Positions 45,401-57,400 of a stretch of 64,000 nt of DNA are shown in pieces. The first letter of the stretch is position 1. Every line of letters begins with the position of its first letter. The notes beneath the pieces are model-generated. The model saw only the letters and a program-made list of their open reading frames with translations. It did no database searches and had not been told where the DNA came from. Where the stretch lies: positions 2,108,001 through 2,172,000 of the forward strand of contig NC_016458.1 of the NCBI RefSeq assembly GCF_000226115.1, read 5' to 3'. The stretch is from Thermothielavioides terrestris NRRL 8126 (Eukaryota; Ascomycota; Sordariomycetes; Sordariales; Chaetomiaceae). A program made the translations under genes and the position numbers.

Positions 45401-46895
45401 TTCTTAGGCAAGGGATATGAATGCGCACCGGGAAGCATGATATCCGAGAGATTGGTGAGCGAGCCTCGCTGGCATCCAAGAGCCTTCCAAAAGTCGTGAT
45501 CAACAGAATCTGCGGGATCGGTGCAAAAGCTGCAGGGGTCGCTCGAGTCACACTGGCAAGAGTCAGCTGGCCGATATTTGGCCTGGAAGGAAAGGCACAC
45601 TCACCGGTTTTTGCTGCACCCTGCAACGCAAACAGGGCCCGACATCTCGAAGGAGACGAAGTTCGTCGATGGATTCAAGCCGGGACTGTCCGACACGGCT
45701 GCGCTTCAAGGGTGGGAGCAGCGGGTCCACCTCCGAATCAACGGATCCACGGGCACCAGCTGGATGCTCGGATGCAAACGAATAGCCCCGCAGGGAGTCG
45801 CGATGGTCTCTGCCATGACTGCCGGTCGAGAGAGGGGCGAGTGGCAGACTGGGGGCTGGGCGAGGGAGATGGATCGGTGAAGTCGTCTGCCTGCTGTAGT
45901 CGGCACCGTGGCTCCGGCTTGGATGCTCGCTGAACGACAACGGCGGCGTGCTTCCGACCGAGAGCCCCGAATCCCGCTTGCGGGGAACAACATGCTCCTT
46001 AACGTGCTGATCCCGGTCGTCTCGATGGGGGTAGCCGTAGATGTAGTGCATGCACCGGTCGTCCCAGCACTTAAACGAGTGGTGGCCTCCGAAGCTCAGG
46101 GGTAAGCTATCCCTCAGCCTGTACGCCCGGGCGACAGCATCGTATTGAGACAGGTTCCTGTCCAGCCACGCAGCATAGCCTTCGGGGGCTTGGTCGCGAA
46201 AGTAGTGATACTTCAGGGTGTCGAGAAACCTGGGGTCTTGGAGATCGACGCCTAATTGCCAGAGCAGCCTGTTAAGCAACAGAGCAATGACGGGCAGCTG
46301 AGAGCGCAGACATACCTTGGTCGAGGCAAGCCGTCTCGATGCATTCGCATTGATATTGCAGCGCTCTGGCTTCTTCTATCTCGGACAAAAGCGGGATGTT
46401 GCCGGATAATTCTGGCCGGGAAGGTCAGACCACGTCAAGGACGAACAGGAGCTGAACAGAGGCGAGAAGGTAAGGGTGGATGCGCGGGTGGTGGACGGAA
46501 GAACCGAAAGAAAAAAAAAAGGAAAAAAGAAAGAAAAAAAGAAAGGAGAGCAGCTTACGATGGTCGTCGGCGTATGCGCGCAGGACGCGGAGCTTGTGGC
46601 GCAGCATTTCAAGCTCCATCTTGATGTTGGGACCGTATCTCTGGGGAAGCAGAGCAGCCAGCCGTGCCTGGATCTCGGCCTGCTGGTCCAACAGTTGCTT
46701 GATGGCAGGGTCCAAAGCCGGGTCATGGTGCTGGTGCGGAGCAGGGGCAGTGACTGGAGGAGCAGCATTAGGACCGACGGAGGCGGTCAGCGCCGGAGGG
46801 GAGGGCGCCGTCAGAGAGTCGCGGTCCGGGCGGGAAGAGGCCGATAAAAGCGGCGGCAGTGGCAGGCCCGGCGCCGCCATATTGTCGGCCGCCAT
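42452..46895 (-). CDS. C2H2 zinc-finger protein with a Zn2Cys6-like cysteine cluster
   Basis: Five exons: 46895-46559, 46411-46316, 46251-45605, 45552-45429 and 45372-42452, 1374 residues. The N-terminus is Ala/Pro-rich (MAADNMAAPGLPLPPLL), then helical (LDPAIKQLLDQQAEIQARLA). A conserved globular block follows: ACLDQGVDLQDPRFLDTLKY, HYFRDQAPEGYAAWLDRN, SFGGHHSFKCWDDRCMHYIY. Across the third intron the Cys motif CLRCRVQQKP|CDSSDPCSFC forms. Exon 5 carries a middle helical region, then CCHH-like units (YCTKCNEYPEGFRGEHELRR; RCPHPDCGRVFKDLQAHMLT; CPIETCEYHVKGFARKYDKN; CPFCPGAG then RADVFKRHLTAVH; CSICQSQFATAQEFYEHLDD). The end is a Glu/Gln/Pro/Ser-rich tail. Likely a nuclear DNA-binding regulator; target unknown. 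The first intron holds a 40-nt pyrimidine tract. Confidence 0.8.
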
Positions 46896-48281
46896 GGCGT
46901 GGGTCGGCCGCGTCCGCGGCGGCGGCGATGGCGAGGCGGAACGCTAGGGAGCCGCGGGCGCGGGCGCGGGCACGGGCACGGATGTGGGTAGGGGCGCGGT
47001 GCAAGCGTGGCACGGCGCGGCACGGTGACCAGCAGCGGGTGAGGATGCGGAGACCGGGCGTCTACGGGACCAAAAAAGCGACGCGAAAAGCGGAGGAGGG
47101 CCTTCCTCGCAGCGACGGACTCAGCCTGGCGCTGTCGGCGCACGCGGAGACGGAGGGCGGACGCGGCGACTTGCTCGCCCGCCAACGAGACTCGGGGCGG
47201 ATCCTTCGCGCATCAACGACTGGCAATTCCTCGGGCCAGCGGGCGCAACATGGTAGCAGGGAACTCGGTGGCGGGGGTCCAAAGGTGCTGCGGAAATGCA
47301 TCACAGGGCCATCGTGCGCAGGCTGCGCGGGCTGCGCGGGGCGGATCGGGGCGGGCGCTGAGCAGCTAGCTCAGGTAAGGCAGGCAGCTTGCAGAGGCGC
47401 TGGGCGTTCCGATGGAGCTGTCCGAGGCCCGTGGAGGTGACAGCGGGTTGACCTGCGTAGGAAATTTTGGGCCTGTGGATTGTGCTTTCGCTGCGCTGCT
47501 CGCTTTTTGGGGAATTACACAGTATTAGGCCATCGAAAAGGTCAATTGGAGAAGTGGGGCGCATTACCGGCCGACGAGATGAAATGGCGAGGCCACAGAT
47601 TGCCAGAGCGGCGACACCTTCCTGGCCCGGGCAGCTGCGATGGACGTCCCCAGCTTTTTCAACCCGGTCTGGTCACCGCCTGTCGCATCGCGCCTGCCCT
47701 TTCTTCCCCTACCTACCTACCTTAGGCACGGAATAACTTACACAGAGCTGCTACCCCTCGTTATCGCACCGCTGCACCGTTGCTTCCCTTTGTGCTCCGT
47801 CCAGTGTTCCAGCTCTCCCGTCCCGTCCTCCTCTCTGTCCCGCGATCCGCAACCCTCTTCTCTCCCTCCGAAAAAAAAAGACGCGCAGATCCGCTCGCAG
47901 CGCACCCATCTCCGCATCGGGGGACAGACCCTCCCTCGGCTGGGCAATTGACTGGTCGCCCCAGTGCCCCATCCCAGCGAGCGAGGGCGGAGCTCGGCAC
48001 TTTACCCAAGTTGGTCTAGCGCGCACGCTATGCAAGCAGGGTCTGGAAGACCGTTGAAACGTGGAACGCGAGTCCACCTCGGGCTGCGTGACGGGACTGC
48101 TGCGCAGCTGGTTGGTCAGCTGCATCAGCACTGTCCCCCCATCAGGGCCGGGCATCTTCACCTCATCAGCCGTCGCCCACCAGCCACCAGCCCCGACTCT
48201 TTCTCTCTACATTGTTGACTTACGCGGCCCGTCTAGTTATCCGGGCAGCACGCAGCGATCTCCGGCGTGTACTACGTGCGG

Positions 48282-48605
48282 ATGTACGCTTTTACTAACC
48301 TGCGGCCATACGCGCGGCAATTCCTTTTGCTTCTCGTCGTGGCTGCTCCAGCGGGAGTTGCCGCTGACAACAGAAGTATCGTTCCTTCTGCTATTGAGCA
48401 GGGCATGCAGTATTCCATCTCACGGCGTCGCAGCACTCCAGTGCTGTACACTATCTCCACTCCCGGGCCAGGGAGCCAGACACCGTCTCTGTCGACATGC
48501 GATCCCACCGTAACGCAACTCCCAGCCGATCTGCTGCTCTTCCCGTTCTCGCTGTCCAGGTGGGCGGCCGAGGAACGAGGTAGCGCCCGGGCACTCATCG
48601 ACTGA
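48282..48605 (+). CDS. Possible small secreted peptide ORF (weak)
   Basis: An uninterrupted frame of 107 residues. It begins MYAFTNLRPYARQF and has a signal-peptide-like hydrophobic stretch (LLLLVVAAPAGVAA) with a plausible Ala-x-Ala cleavage near residue 28. The mature part is about 79 residues, Ser/Pro/Thr-rich, with one Cys, so it does not look like a typical disulfide-rich effector. No homologue is recognised and chance cannot be excluded in GC-rich DNA. Confidence 0.15.
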   Translation: MYAFTNLRPYARQFLLLLVVAAPAGVAADNRSIVPSAIEQGMQYSISRRRSTPVLYTISTPGPGSQTPSLSTCDPTVTQLPADLLLFPFSLSRWAAEERGSARALID

Positions 48606-50037
48606 TTCGCTCTCTCGAGCAAATTGCGACGGGGGCCGATTGATGAGAACAACAGAGTGTCCCGTCTCGCATCGAGCCAATCCTCGCGACCGTCTTGACT
48701 GGGAGACTTCTCCCGTGGTGGTCGAACTCAGGCCAAGACGCCTCGAAGTCCGATCAATGGTTTGTGTCGTGGTCCCGCCCGGTCCGCTTTCGCAACGGTC
48801 GTCCTCATCCAGTTCTGTTATCTTAGCGAGCCGTTGAACTCCACGTCTTCTCAACCGGCGTCACATCGGGCGGAAGCTATGATTGGGGGAAAGCCCACCG
48901 CTCCCCCGCCCTGTAAATCAGCCTGCCGTTTATTTTGCAGCTTTCCGTGCTGGCCCACGAGGTTCTCCGTACAGAAGTTACTTGCAGCTTGGAGTTGCCC
49001 GAACTTCAGCAACTACGGAATAGTCACGCGCACTAACCATCTGGGTCGCTGAATATACCGGCCTGCATCGAAGCGACAAATGCCTCTGTTGACCCGATGT
49101 GTACGACGAATTCGGAATTCGCCCATCTTCCAGCTAGGCCGGCCTCGCACCACTCGGCAGAGTTCCTCCACCTGCTGCGGTACTAGGTAACACGTCGCCC
49201 CAGCCAACGCTTGGGTCTGTCTGTACGCCAATACTCCGTACTCCGAATCCTTTGCTCCATGAGGAATCGGCGGGTTTGGGGAGCTGGCGAGCGAGCTACC
49301 CCTCCTTCGCAGCTGGCTGGCTGAGTGGTTGCCGGGATTGTCGGGGCTGGGCAATAAATGTGGCGGGAGACTTGCAGCTAGTGTAACCTGGGGGGCCATG
49401 ATCGCAAATCAGCAGCTGGCGAGTGGGAATCGGTCGTCGGAGCATTGACGATAACTACCTGACCTGCAGAGTAAGGCAATTACGGAGCCAGAATGGTGCT
49501 TCTCTCCTGGAGCTGCTTGCTTATAAAGGGCCCAGAGCTGGTCGCTATAAAGACGGGAGTCCACAATCTGATCTCCAAACCATCGCGAAATCTCAAAAGC
49601 TGTCGTTGTAGGGAGGGCAAGGACGCGAATCTAGACGTAGCTAACAACCCCGTTGGCCCGTTGGGTTCAGATTGGTACCTGCCACCACTACAAACGAGAT
49701 AGGACAAGAGTCTATCCGTATCTTCCAGGAGCCACAGTGTAGGATGAGCATGCCGCATAGGATTGCTATCGGCGACGCATTGCACAACATATGGGACTTA
49801 AAGGGAGTATAAACCTACCTAGGTAGGGTTGCCTCACGTTTATCAACGCTATATATCACTTCCTCGAGCTCCACCTCTGTCCTGACGTCGCCCCATTGCC
49901 TACCAAGGCCGAGAAAGTGCTCCAATTGCTCTTTTAGTGCGAGGACTTGGAAGTAGTGGATTCAAAGGAAGTCAGCTGACCGGCAGGATATAACGTGCTT
50001 GGAGCTGAAGCGTGTATTCGGCGCATAAGCGGACGCC

Positions 50038-50292
50038 ATGACGGCGAAGAACTGCGTACTGGGCGAGCAGAAATGGCAGAGGAAATGCAACGCGGCCGAG
50101 AGGAGGCGTACAGGGCGACTGTATCCATCCAAAGGACCCAGAGATACCGCGCAAGTGAGCTCGACATCATCTACTTTACTTCTCCTCCTCCTTCGCCTCC
50201 TCCTTCTTCGCTTTCTCCTTTTGATTCTTCGAGCAGCCTCCCCCCTAGCCCAGGCGGCGCCGCCCGACAAGATGGCTCTGTTAATATCCTAG
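50038..50292 (+). CDS. Possible small gene of unknown function (weak)
   Basis: The ATG at 50038 opens MTAKNCVLGEQKWQRKCNAA, then basic residues to PSKGPRDTAQ. A GTGAGC donor-like site follows at about 50155, before a long pyrimidine tract ending near CCCCCTAG (about 50249), so a two-exon model is possible. A TATA-like CTATATATCAC lies near 49849. The overlapping frame from 49995 is also open to 50405 and ends in a hydrophobic stretch (VVAGGVIAGFWATTFAFSV). I cannot tell which, if either, is real. Confidence 0.15.
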   Translation: MTAKNCVLGEQKWQRKCNAAERRRTGRLYPSKGPRDTAQVSSTSSTLLLLLLRLLLLRFLLLILRAASPLAQAAPPDKMALLIS

Positions 50293-51651
50293 GCCTTTCC
50301 ACTCATGTCGACGGAAGCTTGCTCAAAGATGCCCCTGTAGTCGCCGGCGGAGTGATTGCCGGCTTCTGGGCCACCACCTTTGCCTTTAGCGTTACCCATT
50401 GCTGAACCTGAGCTGCGAGGTAGCTATCGTCTGTCCGTTTCCCCAGGGCTTTCCAGTATTTGTAGGGATTGTGAGTATGTGATTTGCTTTGGTATGAAGA
50501 ACTGTATGCAGAGCTGAAGGCCGTCTGTTCTTTGCGGTATAATTCAAACAGAGGGAGAGCGTTGGGATCCCTTTCACCCTAAGGTCTCGAAATACTCGCT
50601 TCACGAGGATAGGGAAAGAGTATCTTGCTGTATGCTTACTGGCCAGGCCGCTTCCAAGCATACACAAAGCGCGGGATGCGTAGGGTGGCGGCCGGCCAAC
50701 GAGGCCAACAGGTCCCAACAGCCGCCCAAGCACAGCCTGCGAAACTTTTCGCAACGCGAGCAGGCTGTAGGCTTAGGCTTCGGAGAGCAGATTGCCAGGC
50801 TAGCCGCCTTGCATCATTCCTCACGGTTCTCGAATCACTAACCGTCCAGCGCTGTCCTGCGTTTTACTTAGTGCTACCCCCTCCTGGCAACGAGACGAAG
50901 CTGCACGACCTACCTATATATGCTTGTCGTCGCCAGGCCTGAGTGCTGTAGCCGCTCATTTTCAGCCCCTTGCCAATGGTCTGGAGAAATCAGGATGGAT
51001 GGAATATAAACTGCCTCTCGCCTAGTACCAGCCATCAGCTCGGTGTTGGAAGCTGAGGGAGGGCGGCGGCGAACTCAGAGGCTGCTGACCTCTGTCGTAG
51101 CATCTTGCATATGTCCAATGTGGCGTGTCTGATCAAAGTCATATCGTGGCCGGGCATGTACCATTGAATGCCCATTGTTAACACAAAAACAAGCGCAGCA
51201 TCAACGTAGAGACACCTTGTGCGCATGTCGGCGGCCTCGTCCCCATGCTCCTTGCTCACTCTGCTCGCCCTCCGGATTTACGATAAGAATGCATCATTCG
51301 CGGCCAAGTCCAAGACCCAGCGCATCCACCAGCTACGATCCCACAGTTACCGGGGTCAAGAAGTTTGCAGATTACAAAGATCGATTTGCAGCTCGTGGAA
51401 GCTGCAAGCTAGGAGCAGGGCACACGGATAGATCATGTCTTGTGCAAACGGCGGCGGGCATCGCCCTGATCCAGATCCCGATGACCGTATTCACATTGTC
51501 AAGCATCGGTTGCTCGGCCACGCCATATATACAGTCTGGACGCTGGAAAACCGCCCAATCTCCCAGTCCAATCATCTAACCATCTGAGAGAGAAGAAGAA
51601 GCTCGGCTTTCAAGTCCTTCGACCAGCTACTCAGCGCCCCACCATCTTCTT

Positions 51652-52502
<851 letters not shown>

Positions 52503-52586
52503 CTAATGTGAGAGCTGACGATGTATTCATCTTCCCTCCCCCTCCGGCACCCCCTTCCCCCTCACCCTTCCTTCCTTCCCCCGCCC

Positions 52587-52592
52587 CCCCAC
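52587..52592 (-). promoter_or_regulatory. Possible CreA/CRE1 site (SYGGRG)
   Basis: Minus-strand GTGGGG fits the carbon-catabolite repressor consensus SYGGRG, about 195 bp upstream of the xylanase ATG. It lies in a C-rich run, so chance matches are easy. Confidence 0.35.
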
Positions 52593-52820
52593 AAACAACG
52601 GAAGCAGTTCCGCCGGGTGAGCTTTGGTGGTTGAACGAACGTAGCTTATTTTAGGGCCTGTTTCCAGGTACAGTCTTGGTGTAGTCGGCTTCGCCGCTGT
52701 TTACCGACGACGGCAGGTGACGTGACAAGCTTCATGCCGGGCGCTCCGACTCCCTCGGCCGAATCTGGGGTAGTTAGCGGCAGCTTCTTCGTTGCGCACG
52801 AATGAGGCAGCAGACAGCAT

Positions 52821-52827
52821 TTTAGCC
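52821..52827 (-). promoter_or_regulatory. XlnR/XYR1-type site GGCTAAA
   Basis: An exact GGCTAAA on the coding strand of the xylanase, about 430 bp upstream of its ATG and 124 bp from the retrotransposon LTR. This is the consensus of the xylanase activator XlnR/Xyr1. It is a single copy; function is inferred from motif and position. Confidence 0.5.
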
Positions 52828-52950
52828 TGATATCCGACCCCTGAAGGGCCATAGCGGGGGTCCACAAAAGCTGCAACGCGCTGCTGTGGTAAGTTTGGGC
52901 TACGAAACCGTGAACCGGGTTTGCTCGCCCACGAGCTGAGTGGCTAGCCC

Positions 52951-53151
52951 TGTCACGTTAGGGGTAAGGGGCTCAGAGCTTGGCACAGCGCACTGGCCAT
53001 AGCTTCTCCACTCCTAGATATATATATACCACACTCTGTTCAGTCTTTAGCTCTCCTTTATACTAGAACAACGCACTCTCTCTTTACATCCCAATGCTCT
53101 ACTACGATCCTACCGTTGTATCTACACCTTGTAGCTCGCTATAGTATATCA
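52951..53151 (+). repeat. 5' LTR of the copia element
   Basis: 201 bp, TGTCACGTTAG...TATATCA. It differs from the 3' LTR at 14 positions by my alignment, every one a transition. Most differences are explained by CA-to-TA changes on one or the other strand. Confidence 0.92.
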
Positions 53152-53170
53152 GTTATAAGCCTAGACGCTC
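53152..53170 (+). other. Primer-binding site, half-tRNA-iMet type
   Basis: GTTATAAGCCTAGACGCTC immediately follows the 5' LTR. It resembles the complement of the anticodon-arm region of initiator tRNA-Met (GTTATGAGCCCTGCGCGCT in yeast), allowing for RIP transitions. Priming from an internal tRNA-iMet fragment is typical of copia elements. The yeast sequence is from memory, so this is an inference. Confidence 0.5.
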
Positions 53171-53275
53171 TATAATTATATATAGCTAGTAACCTATAGT
53201 AAGCTCTCTCTCTCTCTCTTTTTTTCTTATACTCTACACCTCAATATAACGACTATCGAGAGTAGCTCAACCATT

Positions 53276-54330
53276 ATGCTCTAGTCCTATATAGATTGGA
53301 CCAAGTAGTTTATAGAGCTTAAGCTTATAGCTATGAGCAATAGTATCTAGGACAAATACGATCTAGATACTCCTAACGAGCCTTAGGATAAGCGACCGAA
53401 AGTTCCTTTAGAGGATAAGGCAGTCGAAGAGCTTCGTAAGAAATGTACTAAGGAATTAAGTATCCTTATAGGCTAAGCCCTAGATCCTACCGAATAAGAG
53501 GTTGCTACTAAGCTCGAAGCTATATATAAGGAATACCTTATACTTATAACTATCTAGGAGAGTAGGATAAAGTTATATTCGTTTATCCTCTAATAGATTA
53601 TATACTCTATTTATTAACCTCTACTTAACGCTATATATATCGTTATTTCGAACGCTAGACTTAGTAGTCCCTGAGCTTTTATTCGCGAGCTCCGTAAATA
53701 GCTTACACCCTCCAACGCTCTTATTGAAAATTCAGCTACTCGACAATATATAACGGTACTATAAGAGGCGTATAGAGTAGGTGTCAACCTATATAAGTAG
53801 TACCACTCTTAGAACGAGGCGTACCTATATATAAAGAGCTTCGACATCCCCGAAGTAGTTGGACCCAAAGCATCTAAATACTTTATTAAGGCGGTCGGTC
53901 ACTAGATTGCCCTAGACTAGGCTTGTTACTAGCTCTCTAAGATCAAGGCACTCAAGGCCTAGAGGCGCCTAATTCCTACTCTCAAAGAGCTAGGCGCTCG
54001 CCTCGGTATTCGGATCGACAATACTATTACTAAGGGGCTTAGCTATAGCGTATTTACCTCTTTAGGAGTAGCTTAAGGCAATAGTTCTATAGATAGTATA
54101 GGCTCTTATAGCTCGAGGCTCTACTTATACCTTTATAAAGCCAATGGCAAGTATAGGTAGAAGCCGGTAGAGTACTAGTTTCTCTAGACAATAATTACCG
54201 GGGTAGAGAAGAGCTACTATAAGCTCTTAGAAGTATAGATTGCTAAGATTAGAGAACGCCTTAATAAACCAAAGTGGAATTCCCTTTAGGAGAGCCTTTA
54301 AAAGCAGTATAGCTTTGGCTTTATAGAGCA
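53276..54330 (+). pseudogene. gag relic of the copia element
   Basis: Starts at ATG 53276 and reads ML*SYIDWTK*FIELK and SNSI*DKYDLDTPNEP, with stops where Trp is expected. This is the copia gag (UBN2-like) pattern. Further stops make it non-coding. The end is approximate. Confidence 0.7.
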
Positions 54331-54439
54331 AAGAAACTCTAGGTCAGCTTCTCCTAATAAGGTCGTCTACACTGTTATCGACCTAAGCCTCCTAGGTAAG
54401 GGAGCTTACTACCTATTTATATTTTTAACTACTATTATC

Positions 54440-57400
54440 TACTAACTTTCTTAGAGTACTCTTCTCGACAACTATACTACTTTATATATCGTCAACGATA
54501 AGAAGCTCCTAGTTCTTAGTACCTTTGTACTATTAGGAGACGGTGACTATATAGAAGTAGGTACTACCACTTTTCCCATTTTAGGAAGAGGAGAGCGTAT
54601 TATAAAAGGAGTACTAGATAGAGAGTAGGGGAAAGGAACTATAGACCTCTACTTAAAGAACGTTACTATAGTAGAGAGCTTTTATACTAATATTATATCG
54701 GAGACCGCTCTATATATAGCTAGTATCTAGTATTTAAGTCTAGACTACTCTCTATAACGTAGAACGCTTAAGAAGAGTATAAAGGTCAAGTAGTTGGTTT
54801 ATAAGTTCAATATAGTTTTCCTTAAATCGAAGAACCTTTCCTCTTACTTTTATACTCTCTAACCTTTATAGAGCTTTATAGGCCTAGTAATAGTGAATAT
54901 AGTTGTTTATAAGGATAATGCTAGGTTATATACATTATATACGCCTTAAGAGAGAGAAGATACCAAGGAGCTCTAGTATAAGAGATCTAGACATCTAGGT
55001 CAAAGAGCTCTTTAGGCATTAGCATAGAGTACAAAGAACGTTAAGATCCAAGGAACGTTAACAATCGAATATAAGGTATATACTCTATTATATACTAAGG
55101 AGTATAATACGCTTTATAAGACAGAGTATTACGCTTTATAGCTATTTTAGCGTATCTCCTAGGACCTCTTCTCATTCTCTTCTAAGTTTAATAGATCCTA
55201 ATACCTTTTTACAATTAAGGACGAATTCAATAGATAGATCTAGGCTTTTATACTCTCCAATAAAGGTTAAACCAAACTCTTCAACATTATTAGAGCTTTT
55301 GAACACTAGGTTAAACGGTAGTAGGGACTCAACGTCTATAAGATCTACTAAGACAACGATATAGGAGTCATTGCACTAGAAGATCGTTAACTAACAACTT
55401 ACTAGCTCTAGGTATATAACGAAGGTATCGACTTAGAGCTTACATCAATATATATACTATAGCCAAATAGAGCGTTAGAGCGTATAAGATAAGTCTTATA
55501 GCTAAAGAGTATAAAGATACTTATTGATATAAATCTATCTACGAAGCTTTGGCTAAAGGGTATAAAGGTAGTAGCCTTCTTATATACCATCTCGCCTAGC
55601 TATACTTATAGTCTTCGAAGCCTTAACGAGGTACTCTACTCTTAGTTTAAGAACTACTTTCGCTAGTAGGAACTGACCTTCTACTAAATGCTAATAGCGG
55701 ATCTATAGCCTAACTAGTCTAGGATCTTTGTATATAGCTATAAAGTATACCCCTTAGATAAGGAGTATAAGGCTAGGTATTAGAAGAGAGAATTCAAAGT
55801 ATAGCTATATAGGCGAATTGGGTACCTAGTTAGGTATAGAGCATCCAACATTTACTATATCTAGATGCCTAAGCTCAACAAGGTCATTATAACGAGGAAC
55901 GTAATATTCAATAAAAGGACCTTTTACTATCTAAATAAAGAAGAGCTTCTAGTTTACGAAGTTGCTATTGTCAAAGATATAGTAGAGTACCTAGACAAAG
56001 GAGTTGAAGAGACCTAGGACGCTAGGTCGATTCTTCGAACACTCTATGAACTTAAGTATAGAGGACTAACGCTAAAGTCTATTACTATTATAGTTCCTAA
56101 GCATAAAAGTATACTACTAGGTTAAGACTCAAGGGTAGAGGAAGTATAGGCGTAGAGTAGACTCTTAACCCCTAAGATGTTACTAGAACTATAGGCTTAG
56201 CTATAGAAAGAGCTTACAAATGGAAGTAATAACGAAAACAAGGGTCTAGTCGATAATTCTAGTGCTTTTCTAGAGACTAGTAGAGTATCTAGGGACCTTG
56301 GGCCAGTAGTGGCCGTCCTATAAGGCGCTACTCCTAGGAGTGAACGTAAGGCTTCTCCGCCTATAGAGCATCTAGCTCTATAAAGCGACTACGAGGTATC
56401 TCTGCCTATAGAGCCTCTAGCTCTATAAAGTAAGGAAGAAGATATATTCTACAATATAGTAGAATATACGGCGGAGTAGGAAGCTTAGCCTATAGGGTAC
56501 GAAGCTCTATAAATGTAACCTTCGACCGATAGACTAGTACTAAGCGTACTAAAACCGCGATATAAACCTAAGGAGCCCCTTATACCTATAAGAAGGAGTA
56601 TACGAATTTAGAAGCTTTCTATAAAAGCGTATAAAAATATAGCTCTAAGTATAGCTTTAAAGTGTATATACATTTTCTTCATTAGGTCGTTGGAAATATA
56701 GGAGAACCTAGGGTTGAGGTTCTAGACTAATTACCTAGATCCTACTCCCTAGGAAGCCTACAATAGTAACGAGACGCTCTTCTCTATGTCTCAAAAGGGT
56801 ATTGAGACGCTCTTCCTAAAGTCATTTTAAACCCTATATATAGTGTTTACTATTGCTACTAGCTAGATGCCAACGATACGTTATAATACTGAGCTCCCCC
56901 CTCTCCTAAAGAGCTAGAGAGACTTAGAGAACTACAAGTATAGGAAGGAGTTCAAGGCGGCTATATATAAGGAGATCTATAATCTAACGAGCAAGGGAAT
57001 ATAGTGAGAGATTAAGCGAAAGTATATAAAAATGTAGCCTTTGCCTTTGAAATAGGTATTCGACTATAAGCTCGATAAGGATAGTAACCTTAAGAAGTGT
57101 AAAGCGTATATCTATATATAAGGCGATCTGTAAGATACTACTAATATCGTAAATATATATATAGCTACCTTCGCTATATACTCTTTTTATACCGTTATAG
57201 CGTTTATAGTGCACTTCGACCTCGAAATGAAATAGTTCGATGTTAAGTAGGCGTTCCTAAATGTAAGGAGGCTAGACGTAGAGTAGGTGACTTATAAGCT
57301 TCTAAACGGATTTAAGAAACTAAAGATTTATATAAAGCTTCTAAAGGCTCTCTATAGGCTAAAGGACTCGCTACTCTTATAGTACAATGAGTTCTACGAT

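Larger units (their letters stand above)
46896..51651. other. 4.8-kb region without a convincing gene
   Basis: No frame shows a recognisable domain. The left 300 bp is the zinc-finger promoter, GC-rich with GGGCGCGGGC repeats. Two weak candidates are reported separately: a possible small secreted peptide at 48282-48605 and a possible two-exon frame near 50038. A perfect 14-bp palindrome CCTACCTAGGTAGG lies at 49814-49827 and TACTCCGTACTCC near 49231. Confidence 0.5.

Noticed and set aside
45583..45604. A 22-nt intron (GTGAGT...TTCCAG) in the zinc-finger gene
   Set aside because: Too short for the spliceosome. The 52-nt intron ending at the next CAG has a branch site and yields the conserved Cys motif.
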